Shown here piece by piece: positions 9,041-17,561 of a stretch of 64,000 bases of DNA. Position 1 is the stretch's first letter; each line of letters starts with the position of its first letter. Under the pieces are notes generated by a model. It saw only the letters and a list, made by a program, of their open reading frames with translations, searched no databases and had not been told where the DNA came from. Position numbers and translations under genes: made by a program. The stretch comes from Pseudomonadota bacterium (GTDB taxonomy: Bacteria > Pseudomonadota > Gammaproteobacteria > Pseudomonadales > Moraxellaceae): assembly GCA_021781515.1 (NCBI GenBank), contig JAJXWR010000001.1:1-64000 (forward strand). The letters run 5' to 3'.

Positions 9041-9105
9041 ATATTCGCTGCTCTGGTTTCCTGGTTCAAAATGAATGTGGTGCAGATTGCCCGAGTCGAG
9101 TGTGC

Positions 9106-11172
9106 ATGTCGGTATTTGCAGAATCTGAAATTAACAACAATAAATACCGTCCTGATATCGAAGGGCTAAGGGCAATTGCGGTATGCAGTGTAGTGGCCTT
9201 CCATATCGGGATTTCTGGCTTTTCTGGTGGATTTATCGGCGTCGATATTTTTTTTGTTATCTCTGGGTATCTTATAAGCAGGATAATTTTTGATGAGGTG
9301 GCGACAAAAAATTCTTTCGATTTTAAAAAATTCTATTCACGGCGCATCAGGCGTATTCTTCCTTCGCTGGCAATAGTAATTATTGTAACCGGCATTGTTT
9401 CTTATTTTGTCATGCTTCCGCCGGATCAGAATCAATTTGGCAGGGAAGTCAGGAGTGTGGCAACAATTAATTCAAATCTTTATTTTATGGAGCGTTCTTT
9501 TGATTATTTCGATTCTGACCTCAGGCTCATGTTGCATACGTGGTCATTATCTGTCGAAGAACAGTTTTATCTGGTATGGCCGTTGACAGTTTTAGGTATA
9601 TTTAGATTTAACAAATTAACAAACTGTCATTTGATCGTTTATTCTGTAATCAGCCTTATATTTCTGTCATTTTCGTACTGTTTGTGGAATTCATTCCATG
9701 ATGAACAAAGGGCATTTTATTTAACTCAGTCAAGAGCCTGGGAATTTGCAGTAGGAGCGTTTGTTGCTGTTTTGAATGTTCGGAAAATACAGAATAGTCT
9801 GGTGGCTGTTATTTTTTCTGGCTCAGGGATAGGTCTGTTGTTTTTTTCAATTGCTTTTCTTAATGAAAACATGGTGTTCCCGGGTTATATTGCATTGTTG
9901 CCGGTGGTGGGGACTGCCCTCTGTCTGCTGGGTGGAAGCCTGAATGATAATAATTTTTTCAGCCGGAAAATACTCGCAGTCCCGATCGTGGTGTTTATTG
10001 GAAAGTTATCCTATGGATTTTATTTATGGCACTGGCCGATCCTGGCATTAGGACGTTATTACGGTGGTAATCGTTCTGTGGTGCGGGATTTTTTGCTGGG
10101 AGGCATTGTTTCTTTTATTCTTGCATTCATCTCATTTAAATATCTGGAGAACCCCGTAAGGCTCAGAAAGTATTCGTATTTTGCAAATGACAGAATAACG
10201 CTTCGCTCTGGAGGTTATCTGCTGCTGATTCTTTGGATCACAGGGAATATATCCATGTTTTTACCAGAGCACATCCCATGGATTGGTCAAAAAAGTATAC
10301 TGAAAATCAAATCTGATGTGATGCCACATTTAGCGGATTGCGATGTTCCGCAGGAAGGTATTCCCTTACCTTCCTGGAAACGTTGTCTTATTGGTCAGAC
10401 AACAGGTCCTGTAAAAATAATGGCATTAGGTGATTCTCATACCGGGCATATTGCACCATTGTACGATAAATTGGCTAAAATGTATCATGTGGCTGTACTG
10501 ATGCGTGAATTCGATGGATGTCCTCCCTTCGCTGATGTTGTGCCTGTGGGCACGAATCAGGTGCGTTTTTGGTGCACCAATTCGGCAAACGCCGTGCAGC
10601 AGGAATTGCCAATGTTGGCCAAGTCCGGTCTTTCTGCTGTTTTCATGGACATAAAATGGAATTTATATGCCAAAGGTATTCCAAAATCTGTTGGATTAAT
10701 CGCTGCGGGCAATCATGATACACCCTATGCAGAAAATAATTTTTCAGATTTTGGTTTAATGAAGGATGTTAACCAGCAAAGCTCATTGCAATTAATGGCG
10801 AAATCACTGGATAGACTATCTGAATTTTTGCAGCAACATGATTTGAAGTTGATTTTTGTACTGCCTGAACCGGAAATGCCAAAGAGTGTTCCTGAATGTA
10901 TTGCCAGTTACGGCCTTGATAAATGCAATATCAGTCGGCAATCGGTTATGGAACAGGGGAGGGTCTATCGGGATATTTTACAAAAAACGGCGCATTCGCA
11001 TAGTAATGTCAGGATTTGGGATCCATTAAATGAATTTTGTAATAATGTGACATGTTTTGCTACCGATCGTAATGGATTTCCTCGTTTTGCAGATAATAAT
11101 CATATTACGGCGACGATGGCTCGTTCTATGAGCGCTGATTTCAATGACATATTCTTATGGTCTATAAAATAG
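9106..11172 (+). CDS. OafA-type acyltransferase with C-terminal SGNH domain
   Basis: A 688-residue inner-membrane O-acyltransferase of the acyltransferase-3 family. It starts with YRPDIEGLRAIAV, has the catalytic His in VVAFHIG, and has about ten membrane segments up to residue 390. A periplasmic SGNH-hydrolase-like domain follows, with GDSHTGH (about residue 443) and the late Asp/His pair in DNNHIT (about residue 662). Such proteins acetylate O-antigen, peptidoglycan or other surface glycans. ATG at 9106 is preferred over the GTG two codons earlier. Base composition is clearly more AT-rich than the pilus genes before it, as in the whole stretch to 15000, pointing to horizontal acquisition. 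Confidence 0.9.
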   Translation: MSVFAESEINNNKYRPDIEGLRAIAVCSVVAFHIGISGFSGGFIGVDIFFVISGYLISRIIFDEVATKNSFDFKKFYSRRIRRILPSLAIVIIVTGIVSYFVMLPPDQNQFGREVRSVATINSNLYFMERSFDYFDSDLRLMLHTWSLSVEEQFYLVWPLTVLGIFRFNKLTNCHLIVYSVISLIFLSFSYCLWNSFHDEQRAFYLTQSRAWEFAVGAFVAVLNVRKIQNSLVAVIFSGSGIGLLFFSIAFLNENMVFPGYIALLPVVGTALCLLGGSLNDNNFFSRKILAVPIVVFIGKLSYGFYLWHWPILALGRYYGGNRSVVRDFLLGGIVSFILAFISFKYLENPVRLRKYSYFANDRITLRSGGYLLLILWITGNISMFLPEHIPWIGQKSILKIKSDVMPHLADCDVPQEGIPLPSWKRCLIGQTTGPVKIMALGDSHTGHIAPLYDKLAKMYHVAVLMREFDGCPPFADVVPVGTNQVRFWCTNSANAVQQELPMLAKSGLSAVFMDIKWNLYAKGIPKSVGLIAAGNHDTPYAENNFSDFGLMKDVNQQSSLQLMAKSLDRLSEFLQQHDLKLIFVLPEPEMPKSVPECIASYGLDKCNISRQSVMEQGRVYRDILQKTAHSHSNVRIWDPLNEFCNNVTCFATDRNGFPRFADNNHITATMARSMSADFNDIFLWSIK

Positions 11173-11325
11173 ACAGACGGGTTTTCATCGGATGGGATTT
11201 TGTGAAAAGCTCGAATACGGAAATTTTCGTGTTGATTTTTGGTAACAGTAGGTCGGATTGCCGTCCACTGTCCTTACACACAAAGCAATTGTTCTGAGCA
11301 TCCATGACCATTGATATCAGCCGGC

Positions 11326-11568
11326 TCATTCAGTGACAACATCATATTTTCGCAATATTTCAATACCTTTAACATAGGAACTGAAATCGACGATGTCATC
11401 CGTATCCAGTGTGATTGAAAAAGCATCTTCAATGGCTGTGATCATGCCCATGTGGCCAACCGAATCCCACTGGGGCACACATTGGTACACAAATTTTTCA
11501 TCCAGTTGTTCTGATGATACAGCAAAACAGTCCATAAAAATCTGATTATATCGATCACGCCAGTTCAT
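11326..11568 (-). CDS. Acyl carrier protein-like protein
   Basis: An 80-residue acidic carrier protein. The 4'-phosphopantetheine site is Ser36 in WDSVGHM, the variant of DSL seen in carrier proteins of secondary or surface-polymer pathways rather than fatty acid AcpP. ATG at 11568 has GGAG seven bases upstream (TGGAGATTAACA), better than the in-frame start 21 bases earlier. It is the last gene of a minus-strand set with a NeuD-like acetyltransferase, a radical SAM protein and an FkbM methyltransferase. It may hold an acyl or amino-acyl group used by that set; the substrate is unknown. Confidence 0.82.
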   Translation of the reverse strand: MNWRDRYNQIFMDCFAVSSEQLDEKFVYQCVPQWDSVGHMGMITAIEDAFSITLDTDDIVDFSSYVKGIEILRKYDVVTE

Positions 11569-11638
11569 TGTTAATCTCCATTGATTCAAAAAAACAACAC
11601 TAAAAAAATATTCTCATAAAATAAACTATACGAAATAA

Positions 11639-12295
11639 TTAGTTGAATATAGCTTTTCCATCATTTTTACGAATAACCCGTGCCGGATTTCCCACTGCAA
11701 TCATTTGATGTCCAATATCCTGAAACACCGATGACCCCATGGAAAGAATACAAGAATCACCAATCGCAACACGATCTTTGACCGTTGCATTCAAACCAAT
11801 AAAGGTTGACTTTCCAATTGAACATTTACCACCCACAACAGTTGAACTTGATATCACCGAATGGGCTCCAACAGTAATGTCATGACCAATAATAACATTA
11901 ATTTCAATCATGACATTACAACTGATTCGTGTATGACTGGAAATGAACGAAAATGGGAAGACAATCACGCCATCCGCCAACTCGGCTGTAGGTGAAATGA
12001 TCGCAGTTGGATCGATGACTTTTGTACAGGAAAACCCCATTTCTGTGACTTTAGTATAAAGGTTCTGGCGGTTTTTGGGTTCGCCCTGGGCGATCACAAA
12101 TTCGTAATTCCCCCGCTCACTGCTCAAGGATTCAAAATTCAGAACCGGGGTTTCGTACCACACCGACTCGGTTTTAAAGTCATCAACAAATACAATACGT
12201 TCCCATGTTTGATGTCGAGTTTGAATACGGCGTGCCATATCAACAATTTCGCAACCCGTACCCCCGGAACCATAAATACACAGCGTATTCAGCAT
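11639..12295 (-). CDS. NeuD/PglD-like sugar O- or N-acetyltransferase
   Basis: A 218-residue protein of the NeuD/PglD family. A Rossmann-like N-terminal half starts with CIYGSGGTGCEI (residues 5-16), and a left-handed beta-helix of hexapeptide repeats covers about 95-205 (for example VIIGHDITVGAHSVISSSTVVGGKCSIG), ending with the typical IAVGNPARVI. These enzymes use acetyl-CoA (sometimes another acyl donor) to modify nucleotide sugars or sialic-type sugars. It starts 8 bp after the radical SAM gene ends, so the two are cotranscribed. AT-rich composition matches its neighbours. Confidence 0.85.
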   Translation of the reverse strand: MLNTLCIYGSGGTGCEIVDMARRIQTRHQTWERIVFVDDFKTESVWYETPVLNFESLSSERGNYEFVIAQGEPKNRQNLYTKVTEMGFSCTKVIDPTAIISPTAELADGVIVFPFSFISSHTRISCNVMIEINVIIGHDITVGAHSVISSSTVVGGKCSIGKSTFIGLNATVKDRVAIGDSCILSMGSSVFQDIGHQMIAVGNPARVIRKNDGKAIFN

Positions 12296-12303
12296 AAAGC
12301 AAC

Positions 12304-13974
12304 CTATGAACAGTGTTGAAACAATCTACGGGACAAGTATGCCAATCCTTTGATTTTGGAGAGCGCATCTTCGTCAGGGAATTTCATGTCATGTTGCAGC
12401 ATCCAGTCGACAATTTCAGACAGAGTCACCTCTCCTTCCCCAAGAACAACGGCATGGATATCATGTTCTGAAAGAACTTCCTCACTGGCAATTGTAGGAT
12501 GCGGGCCACCACAAAGAATGGGTACGTCACTATTCTGTTTACGAATGGCGGCAATCACTTCACGAAAAAAATGCTTGTAATATGACATGGTTCGCACACC
12601 AATCAGGTCGGGTTTGAATTCTGCAACAAGCATCTTGAGTTCGTCATGACTATCAAAATCTACAAAGGATTTTGCGATTCGTCCTTCAACTCTATCCTGG
12701 AACATATGGTTCAAGTACGTCACAAGCGCCAATCCGCCCAGCGGAGCTTCAACAATACGAAGTTCTGCCCGCTCATCTGTTGAATAAAACTGGGTTGCAT
12801 CAATAAAGAGAAATCTTAAAGGCCTTTGAGTACCGACACAAAATTTTGGTTTTTTTAATTCAGGATAATGAATAGGGGTTTTTGATTCTTGTGGCTGTTT
12901 GCTGAAATCGATTTCGGAACGATCAACGCGAGCCAATTTAAAAATATCATCAAAGGAGTTAATCTGACTCGGAAAATACGATTGATATTTAAAAATCAAT
13001 TCATTCTCTGTACATACCTCAAGCTGTTTTTGTAAAACATAACGCAGTCGGTCTCTATTCAGGACATAATTCTTGACAAAATCCAATCTGAGTTTTCTGG
13101 AAAATTCAGGATCAATCGTGAAGGTTGTTGGAATTGAATTATAAGGCATCGTCAAAGATTCATCAATCTGTGCTTTCGTAATTCCGTTCTCAAGAGCAAT
13201 CGTCTCAAGAACCGAACCAGGGAAAATACGAACATTATGCAAAGCGGCGAAATGTACCCATTTAATTGTTTTAATAAAATTAACTGTTGAGATAGCTTCA
13301 TCTTCAGTTTCTGTTGGAAACCCGTGCATTGCATTGACGCCAAGAATGGCATTTGGGTATTGCTCAACCATATAAGTCAGGTTTTTATGAAACTTTTCAA
13401 TATTCAGGTTTTTCTTAATCAGTTTTTGCAGTCTTGGTGAGGCTGTTTCAAGTGAAATATTCACACTTTTCACACCTCCTTCCATCATGACATCAATGGC
13501 ATCAGAATCCAGAATATCCCCACGAAGTCCACTTTGAAAATATACATTTAACTTGATTTTGTTTTTTATTAACAAGCCAAAAAATGCCATGAAGTCTTTT
13601 TTATGGACATTAAAGATGTCATCGATAAATTCAATATCACGAAAACCCATATCATACAGGTATTTAACTTCCTCATAAACATGCTCAGGCGAGCGACGGT
13701 ACAAGCGAGGAGATAACTTAATGACGTCACAGTAAATACAACGCCACGGGCACCCCCGACTCCCTTGGACTGTCATACAGTTTCGAATACCGCTCTGACC
13801 GATGTATTGATGATATTTTCGGTAATCAATCAAGCTTCGATCCAAACGCGGCAATGTATCCAGGTCCTCAATCTGCATTCGTTTTCCTGTACGCATAACC
13901 CGTAAAGACGTCATTGAATTAAAATCTTGAATCGAATTGATAATCATTTTCCTTTCGACGGTTGACGCACTCAT
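12304..13974 (-). CDS. Radical SAM protein with C-terminal B12-binding domain
   Basis: A 556-residue protein. The radical SAM cluster motif is C75-x3-C79-x2-C82 in RGCPWRCIYC, with the core extending to about residue 300. A cobalamin-binding-like Rossmann domain occupies about 390-540 (starting FLFIDATQFYS, with FKPDLIGVRTMSYY, CGGPHPTIASEE and VVLGEGEVTLSEI). No DxHxxG base-off motif is seen. In most B12-radical SAM enzymes the B12 domain comes first; here the N-terminus (GKRMQIEDLDTLPRLD) reads like the linker that normally follows a B12 domain, and the C-terminus stops just after one. The start has a good GAGGT ribosome binding site. It is probably part of a methylation or rearrangement pathway; the substrate is unknown. 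Confidence 0.85.
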   Translation of the reverse strand: MSASTVERKMIINSIQDFNSMTSLRVMRTGKRMQIEDLDTLPRLDRSLIDYRKYHQYIGQSGIRNCMTVQGSRGCPWRCIYCDVIKLSPRLYRRSPEHVYEEVKYLYDMGFRDIEFIDDIFNVHKKDFMAFFGLLIKNKIKLNVYFQSGLRGDILDSDAIDVMMEGGVKSVNISLETASPRLQKLIKKNLNIEKFHKNLTYMVEQYPNAILGVNAMHGFPTETEDEAISTVNFIKTIKWVHFAALHNVRIFPGSVLETIALENGITKAQIDESLTMPYNSIPTTFTIDPEFSRKLRLDFVKNYVLNRDRLRYVLQKQLEVCTENELIFKYQSYFPSQINSFDDIFKLARVDRSEIDFSKQPQESKTPIHYPELKKPKFCVGTQRPLRFLFIDATQFYSTDERAELRIVEAPLGGLALVTYLNHMFQDRVEGRIAKSFVDFDSHDELKMLVAEFKPDLIGVRTMSYYKHFFREVIAAIRKQNSDVPILCGGPHPTIASEEVLSEHDIHAVVLGEGEVTLSEIVDWMLQHDMKFPDEDALSKIKGLAYLSRRLFQHCS

Positions 13975-14085
13975 GTCTTTACCTCATCTGTCCAGTATAA
14001 AGATTTCAGACAATAACTTCGATTAATATTCACCAAAATTCAGATTACGCAAGAACTCAAATTTACAAAACCAGTCTCTACAAAA

Positions 14086-14955
14086 TCAGTTTCTAGAGAA
14101 AACAAAATTTTCCTCACCAAAATAGTTCTGGACTCGTTTATGTGACTCAATTCTGAAATCATAGTATTCAAGAACAGATTTGCAGTACTCAAATTGTTCT
14201 CCTGATTCATCCAGTTCGATAAAAATTTTTTTTAATCCATCATACCCAAGAGTGTTTTGCATTCCAGAGAGAATCTTTTTTTCAGAACCATCAACATCGA
14301 TTTTGATATATTCCGGTTTTTCCAAACCTGTAAAATCAATAAAATCATCCATGCGGTACTTGAGAGTAGGCTGAACAAAGTCGGGAGTGAATTTTCGATC
14401 GCAACGTTTTATGGGCTGATCCAGAATTTTTAAATGCCCACCTACTTCAAATTTTTCAATGTAGATGGAACCAATCCCGCCTTCATCAGTCAACGCTACG
14501 TTGAAAAATTTCAGAGGATGTCTAAAACATTGATGATTAAGAAAACTATTGTATGAAAGCAGGAAATAATTGCTCGCATCGGGTTCAAAACAATAGACTT
14601 TTTTTCGTGTCGCTGCTGCATACACAGCAAAAAGTCCATTACTCGCTCCAACATCGTAATAAATAGCATCATCCGGAATATGATCAATGAAGTCCAACTG
14701 GTCCGGCTCAATATATTCCTGGCCAAGCGCTTGCCACAGTAACCTTCTCGAAGGAACATAAAATTGCAGATTAATATCCCTTATTAGACTGTAAGTCGTA
14801 TCCTTTATCTCCTCACATAAAACGGCATTACGATAGCGTTCTTCTCCGGCCAAAGATATCAGATCTACTCGTTCGATTAAGGGATCCGGATTTAGCCCTA
14901 AGGCACACCTGCGATGGTACTCACTGATCTGATTTTTCTGCTCTATGTCCGTCAT
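14086..14955 (-). CDS. FkbM-family SAM-dependent methyltransferase
   Basis: A 289-residue methyltransferase of the FkbM family. SAM-binding motif I is DVGASNGLFAVYAA (residues 101-114), an acidic motif II follows (YCFEPDAS), and the family signature KIDVDGSEKKILSGM is near residue 218, followed by the IELDESG segment. FkbM enzymes typically O-methylate sugars or polyketide-like products. It appears to be the first gene of the AT-rich minus-strand set with the radical SAM protein, acetyltransferase and carrier protein. About 110 bp separate it from the radical SAM gene, so a second promoter there is possible. Confidence 0.88.
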   Translation of the reverse strand: MTDIEQKNQISEYHRRCALGLNPDPLIERVDLISLAGEERYRNAVLCEEIKDTTYSLIRDINLQFYVPSRRLLWQALGQEYIEPDQLDFIDHIPDDAIYYDVGASNGLFAVYAAATRKKVYCFEPDASNYFLLSYNSFLNHQCFRHPLKFFNVALTDEGGIGSIYIEKFEVGGHLKILDQPIKRCDRKFTPDFVQPTLKYRMDDFIDFTGLEKPEYIKIDVDGSEKKILSGMQNTLGYDGLKKIFIELDESGEQFEYCKSVLEYYDFRIESHKRVQNYFGEENFVFSRN

Positions 14956-15619
14956 CTGATTTTATCCTTCGTTCAAGGTGATTCATGACTGTTTCACCTG
15001 TGTTTTAAAAGTATCGGAAACGTGCGCCACCACCTGAATTCTCGTAAGGCTTTAGTGCTCAAGCAAAAAACGAAAATTCGCAGTCAGGTCATATGTATCA
15101 GCTAAGGCAAGTCTCAACAAGGGCACTGTCTGAACCTATAAAGCAGGATGATCAGCCACAGCGCATCTCAATCCATCCGGCACACGTTTTTTCAACGGTG
15201 ACTACCAGTCAGGAATGATGATAAATCGTCTTAAGCGCATTCTGACACAGTGGTATAATTGTATGCATATTTTGTGCCCAAGCTAAAATTTCTTGTTTGT
15301 CAAGAAGCATTGCTGCTGACAGCGAATCTTAACAAATTGATTTTGTTTGTATAAAAGCAATCTCGTTGCTTTTTTTCAAATAAAGTGCACTAGATAATTC
15401 AAATTTGTATTTTTCTTGGTACACCTCCGGATTATTGACGTTTCCGATCGAGTGAATATAAATTAAACTGTCGTACTAACTGAGCGGTCGCATAATCGAT
15501 TTTGATAATTTCGGAACAATATGCATGTGAAACTACAGTAAGTTTACGTCAAGATTTTCCGTTCTGTAAGACGTATCGTCGAAAAACCCATGGCCATCTG
15601 TCGCCGCCATCATGAGCTA
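14956..15619. other. AT-rich gap with no recognisable gene
   Basis: I see no coding sequence here. A TATAAT box at 15254-15259 has only a poor -35 (TTAAGC, 17 bp upstream) and no gene behind it. The stretch lies between the surface-modification set and a zone of decayed mobile genes. Confidence 0.5.
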
Positions 15620-15885
15620 ATGGCAACTGCTCAGCATGCCAGATACCTGCTGATCGGTGAGCATTTGTATGCGGATACAAACCGGGCGTCGTAACGGAAT
15701 CTGGTGGCAGCAATATTCCGTCTGGAACAAAAAACCGGCCGGCACTGAGGCGTATGGTGGTGATGTGGGTTCGTGTGATATTGATTCAACGTCCCGGGCT
15801 GGAGGTGCATTTACCGGAAGTAGATAATCTGTGCGAGTTAAAAATCATGTTGGCTGATTATTGTGTGGAATGGGGCAGGGAATGA
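15620..15885 (+). pseudogene. Decayed Rpn-family (PD-(D/E)XK) nuclease fragment
   Basis: Two adjoining frames recover the C-terminal part of an Rpn/PF04754-type protein. From 15620 the frame reads YLLIGEHLYADTNRAS, a stop, then RNLVAAIFRLEQ. After a shift near 15745 a second frame gives LRRMVVMWVRVILIQRPG and then VHLPEVDNLCELKIMLADY and VEWGRE. The order RNLVAAIFRLEQ, then EVxxLxELKxML, then EW matches the family's C-terminal half. The N-terminal nuclease core is missing, so it cannot be functional. Identification is from memory of the family pattern. Confidence 0.55.
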
Positions 15886-15929
15886 AAAGCGGAGGGGATG
15901 GGAGGCAAGAGGGAGTGTAACAAAGGGAT

Positions 15930-16190
15930 GCACTGGCCTTGCAAAACTTATTGGCAATGAGCTTGAGGCGGCCATACTGAGCGGTGAAATCCCAGCCAAT
16001 CCAGCGATCACGTACGCCACACTTGAGTGCTGCAGCCGACAGGTTCAATTGGGCGACCCACTGATCCTGCCAAGTGGCAATGTACCCAATGGTTTCACCA
16101 ATTTTGGTCAGATCGCCCAGATAATGGTGCTGTGCGCTTTGTGCGGTATGGGTTGCATGGGTGAATCTTACTCGTGCTGGTCGAATGAAC
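15930..16190 (-). pseudogene. Decayed DUF4338 (DruA-like) gene fragment
   Basis: Read on the minus strand, an open stretch gives HHYLGDLTKIGETIGYIA, then WVAQLNLSAAALKCGVRD, RWIGWDFTAQYGRLKLIAN. This follows the DUF4338 pattern in which HYLG, then WxAxLxW/AALKC, RDxWIGW, RxxxLxLIxNN occur in order. The family includes DruA of the Druantia defence system and many transposase-associated proteins. The frame ends at stops near 16196 and loses similarity after LIANKF, where the usual RFLIL segment should be. It is a broken remnant. An open frame on the plus strand over the same DNA (15863-16399) looks like its shadow. Confidence 0.55.
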
Positions 16191-16755
16191 GGCTATTACC
16201 GGGAAGAATGAAAAAATACCGCAATTATGATTTTTCAGGAATTATAATGGGAACAAATTTACGTTGCACGCATCGCCTGAGCAGATTGACATTTGGCTGC
16301 TGGATGCTGAGAACATGGAAGCTGTGTTCGCTACTTAGGGATTGTATGGATGGCTGTGTGAGCGACATCCTTTGCCTGGATGATGCGGTGCATGGGTGAG
16401 ATGCAGCCTGCGAGAAATGCTGCCGATGGTTCGTTGAGGATTTCCACACCAGATCGTCAAATCATGTGATCTGGTCGTGCCCAAGGATCAATATGATGAA
16501 CAGGAAGTACCTCCTGCATCAGAAACGGGAGTGGTTGTTTTATGGGTAAATGGCAGGCCTAGTCAGACGCATGTATTACCTAATCCAGCTTAGGCTTTAT
16601 TTTATGCCCATGCATCCAAGTATCCAGAAGCCTCAATAGATCACTCTACTACCGAGTATGGTGAACCCGAAAAGAAAGTATAATTTAAGGCATCGATTTA
16701 AGCGGTTCATAACGATTATTCCGTTTGTAGTAGTATAAGATCAGGAGAAAACAAC
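16191..16755. other. Non-coding stretch, probable remnant DNA
   Basis: Neither strand gives a gene I recognise. Given the two broken mobile-type genes just before it, this is probably further eroded DNA of the same kind. It ends next to the stop of the double-receiver gene. Confidence 0.45.
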
Positions 16756-17550
16756 CTACAGATTCAGCATTTGTAATAAGGCTAAACGCATCGCCGTTGG
16801 CTCGAAAGGTTTGTCACAGATGGCGGATACCCCAGCTTGTTGAATGGCGGCCAGTTTCGACTGGTTCTGTTCGCTGGTGACCATGAGAATCGGCACAAAA
16901 CTGCGAGGGCTATGGCGAATATGCCGGACCAGTTCGTCGCCATCCATGGCAGGCATGTTCAGATCGGTGACCACCAGATCAAAGTCAAGTACCGAGAACA
17001 GTTCGGCGGCCTGTACGCCGTTTTCGGCTTCCTGGAAATGGCACATGCCCATTTCACTGAGCATATGGCGAATATGTTTACGTGCCAGCGGGCTGTCATC
17101 AACAATCAGCACGCGCAAGTGGGCGACGTCAAAATGATCCAGTACTAGTTCGTCCTGTTGCAGATGCAATAAGGCATGTTCAAGCACCCGACGCAGATCG
17201 GAGGCAGTGAAAGGTTTTTTTAAAATGGCGGCGACACCGGCCTGGCGTAAGGGGTCGAGGCGGTCGAAGCGGGTTTCAGAAGAAACCAGAATAAATGGGA
17301 TATGCTCGCGTCCTTCATGCGATCGCAATTGCTGTAACAGAACATCTGAACTCATATCTTCCAGATAAAGTGCGCTGACAATGACGTCTGGTTTAAGGCG
17401 GATAATGGCATCCAACGCTTCCTGGCCGAGACTGGCCAAGTCCACTTTGCTTACGCCTATCTCCTGACACAGCTTGAGCATGAGGTGTTGCTGTGTCGAT
17501 GAAGGTTCGACGATTAACAGGGCTAAGTCCTGTAAGGTTAAGCGTGCCAA
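16756..17550 (-). CDS. Double receiver-domain response regulator, first domain degenerate
   Basis: A 264-residue protein made of two CheY-like receiver domains and no output domain. The second (about 143-262) is complete: LIVDDSP acidic pocket, phospho-acceptor Asp in VVTDLNMPAMDG, Thr in VTSE and Lys in DKPF. The first (about 9-125) has lost its phosphorylation machinery: the acidic pair is E15-P16, and the phospho-acceptor position is Ala60 in VIVSALYLED, while the late LKKPF remains. So only the second can be phosphorylated. It lies 11 bp after the DUF815 ATPase gene and is probably in the same operon; partner kinase unknown. Confidence 0.85.
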   Translation of the reverse strand: MARLTLQDLALLIVEPSSTQQHLMLKLCQEIGVSKVDLASLGQEALDAIIRLKPDVIVSALYLEDMSSDVLLQQLRSHEGREHIPFILVSSETRFDRLDPLRQAGVAAILKKPFTASDLRRVLEHALLHLQQDELVLDHFDVAHLRVLIVDDSPLARKHIRHMLSEMGMCHFQEAENGVQAAELFSVLDFDLVVTDLNMPAMDGDELVRHIRHSPRSFVPILMVTSEQNQSKLAAIQQAGVSAICDKPFEPTAMRLALLQMLNL

Positions 17551-17561
17551 GGCGAATCTCC

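Noticed and set aside
13152-13367. Frames inside the radical SAM gene on the same strand
   Set aside because: Out-of-frame shadows without ribosome binding sites or family features.
15863-16399. A 178-codon plus-strand open frame
   Set aside because: It is rich in Cys/Trp/Met with no family features and lies opposite the decayed DUF4338 frame; treated as its shadow.
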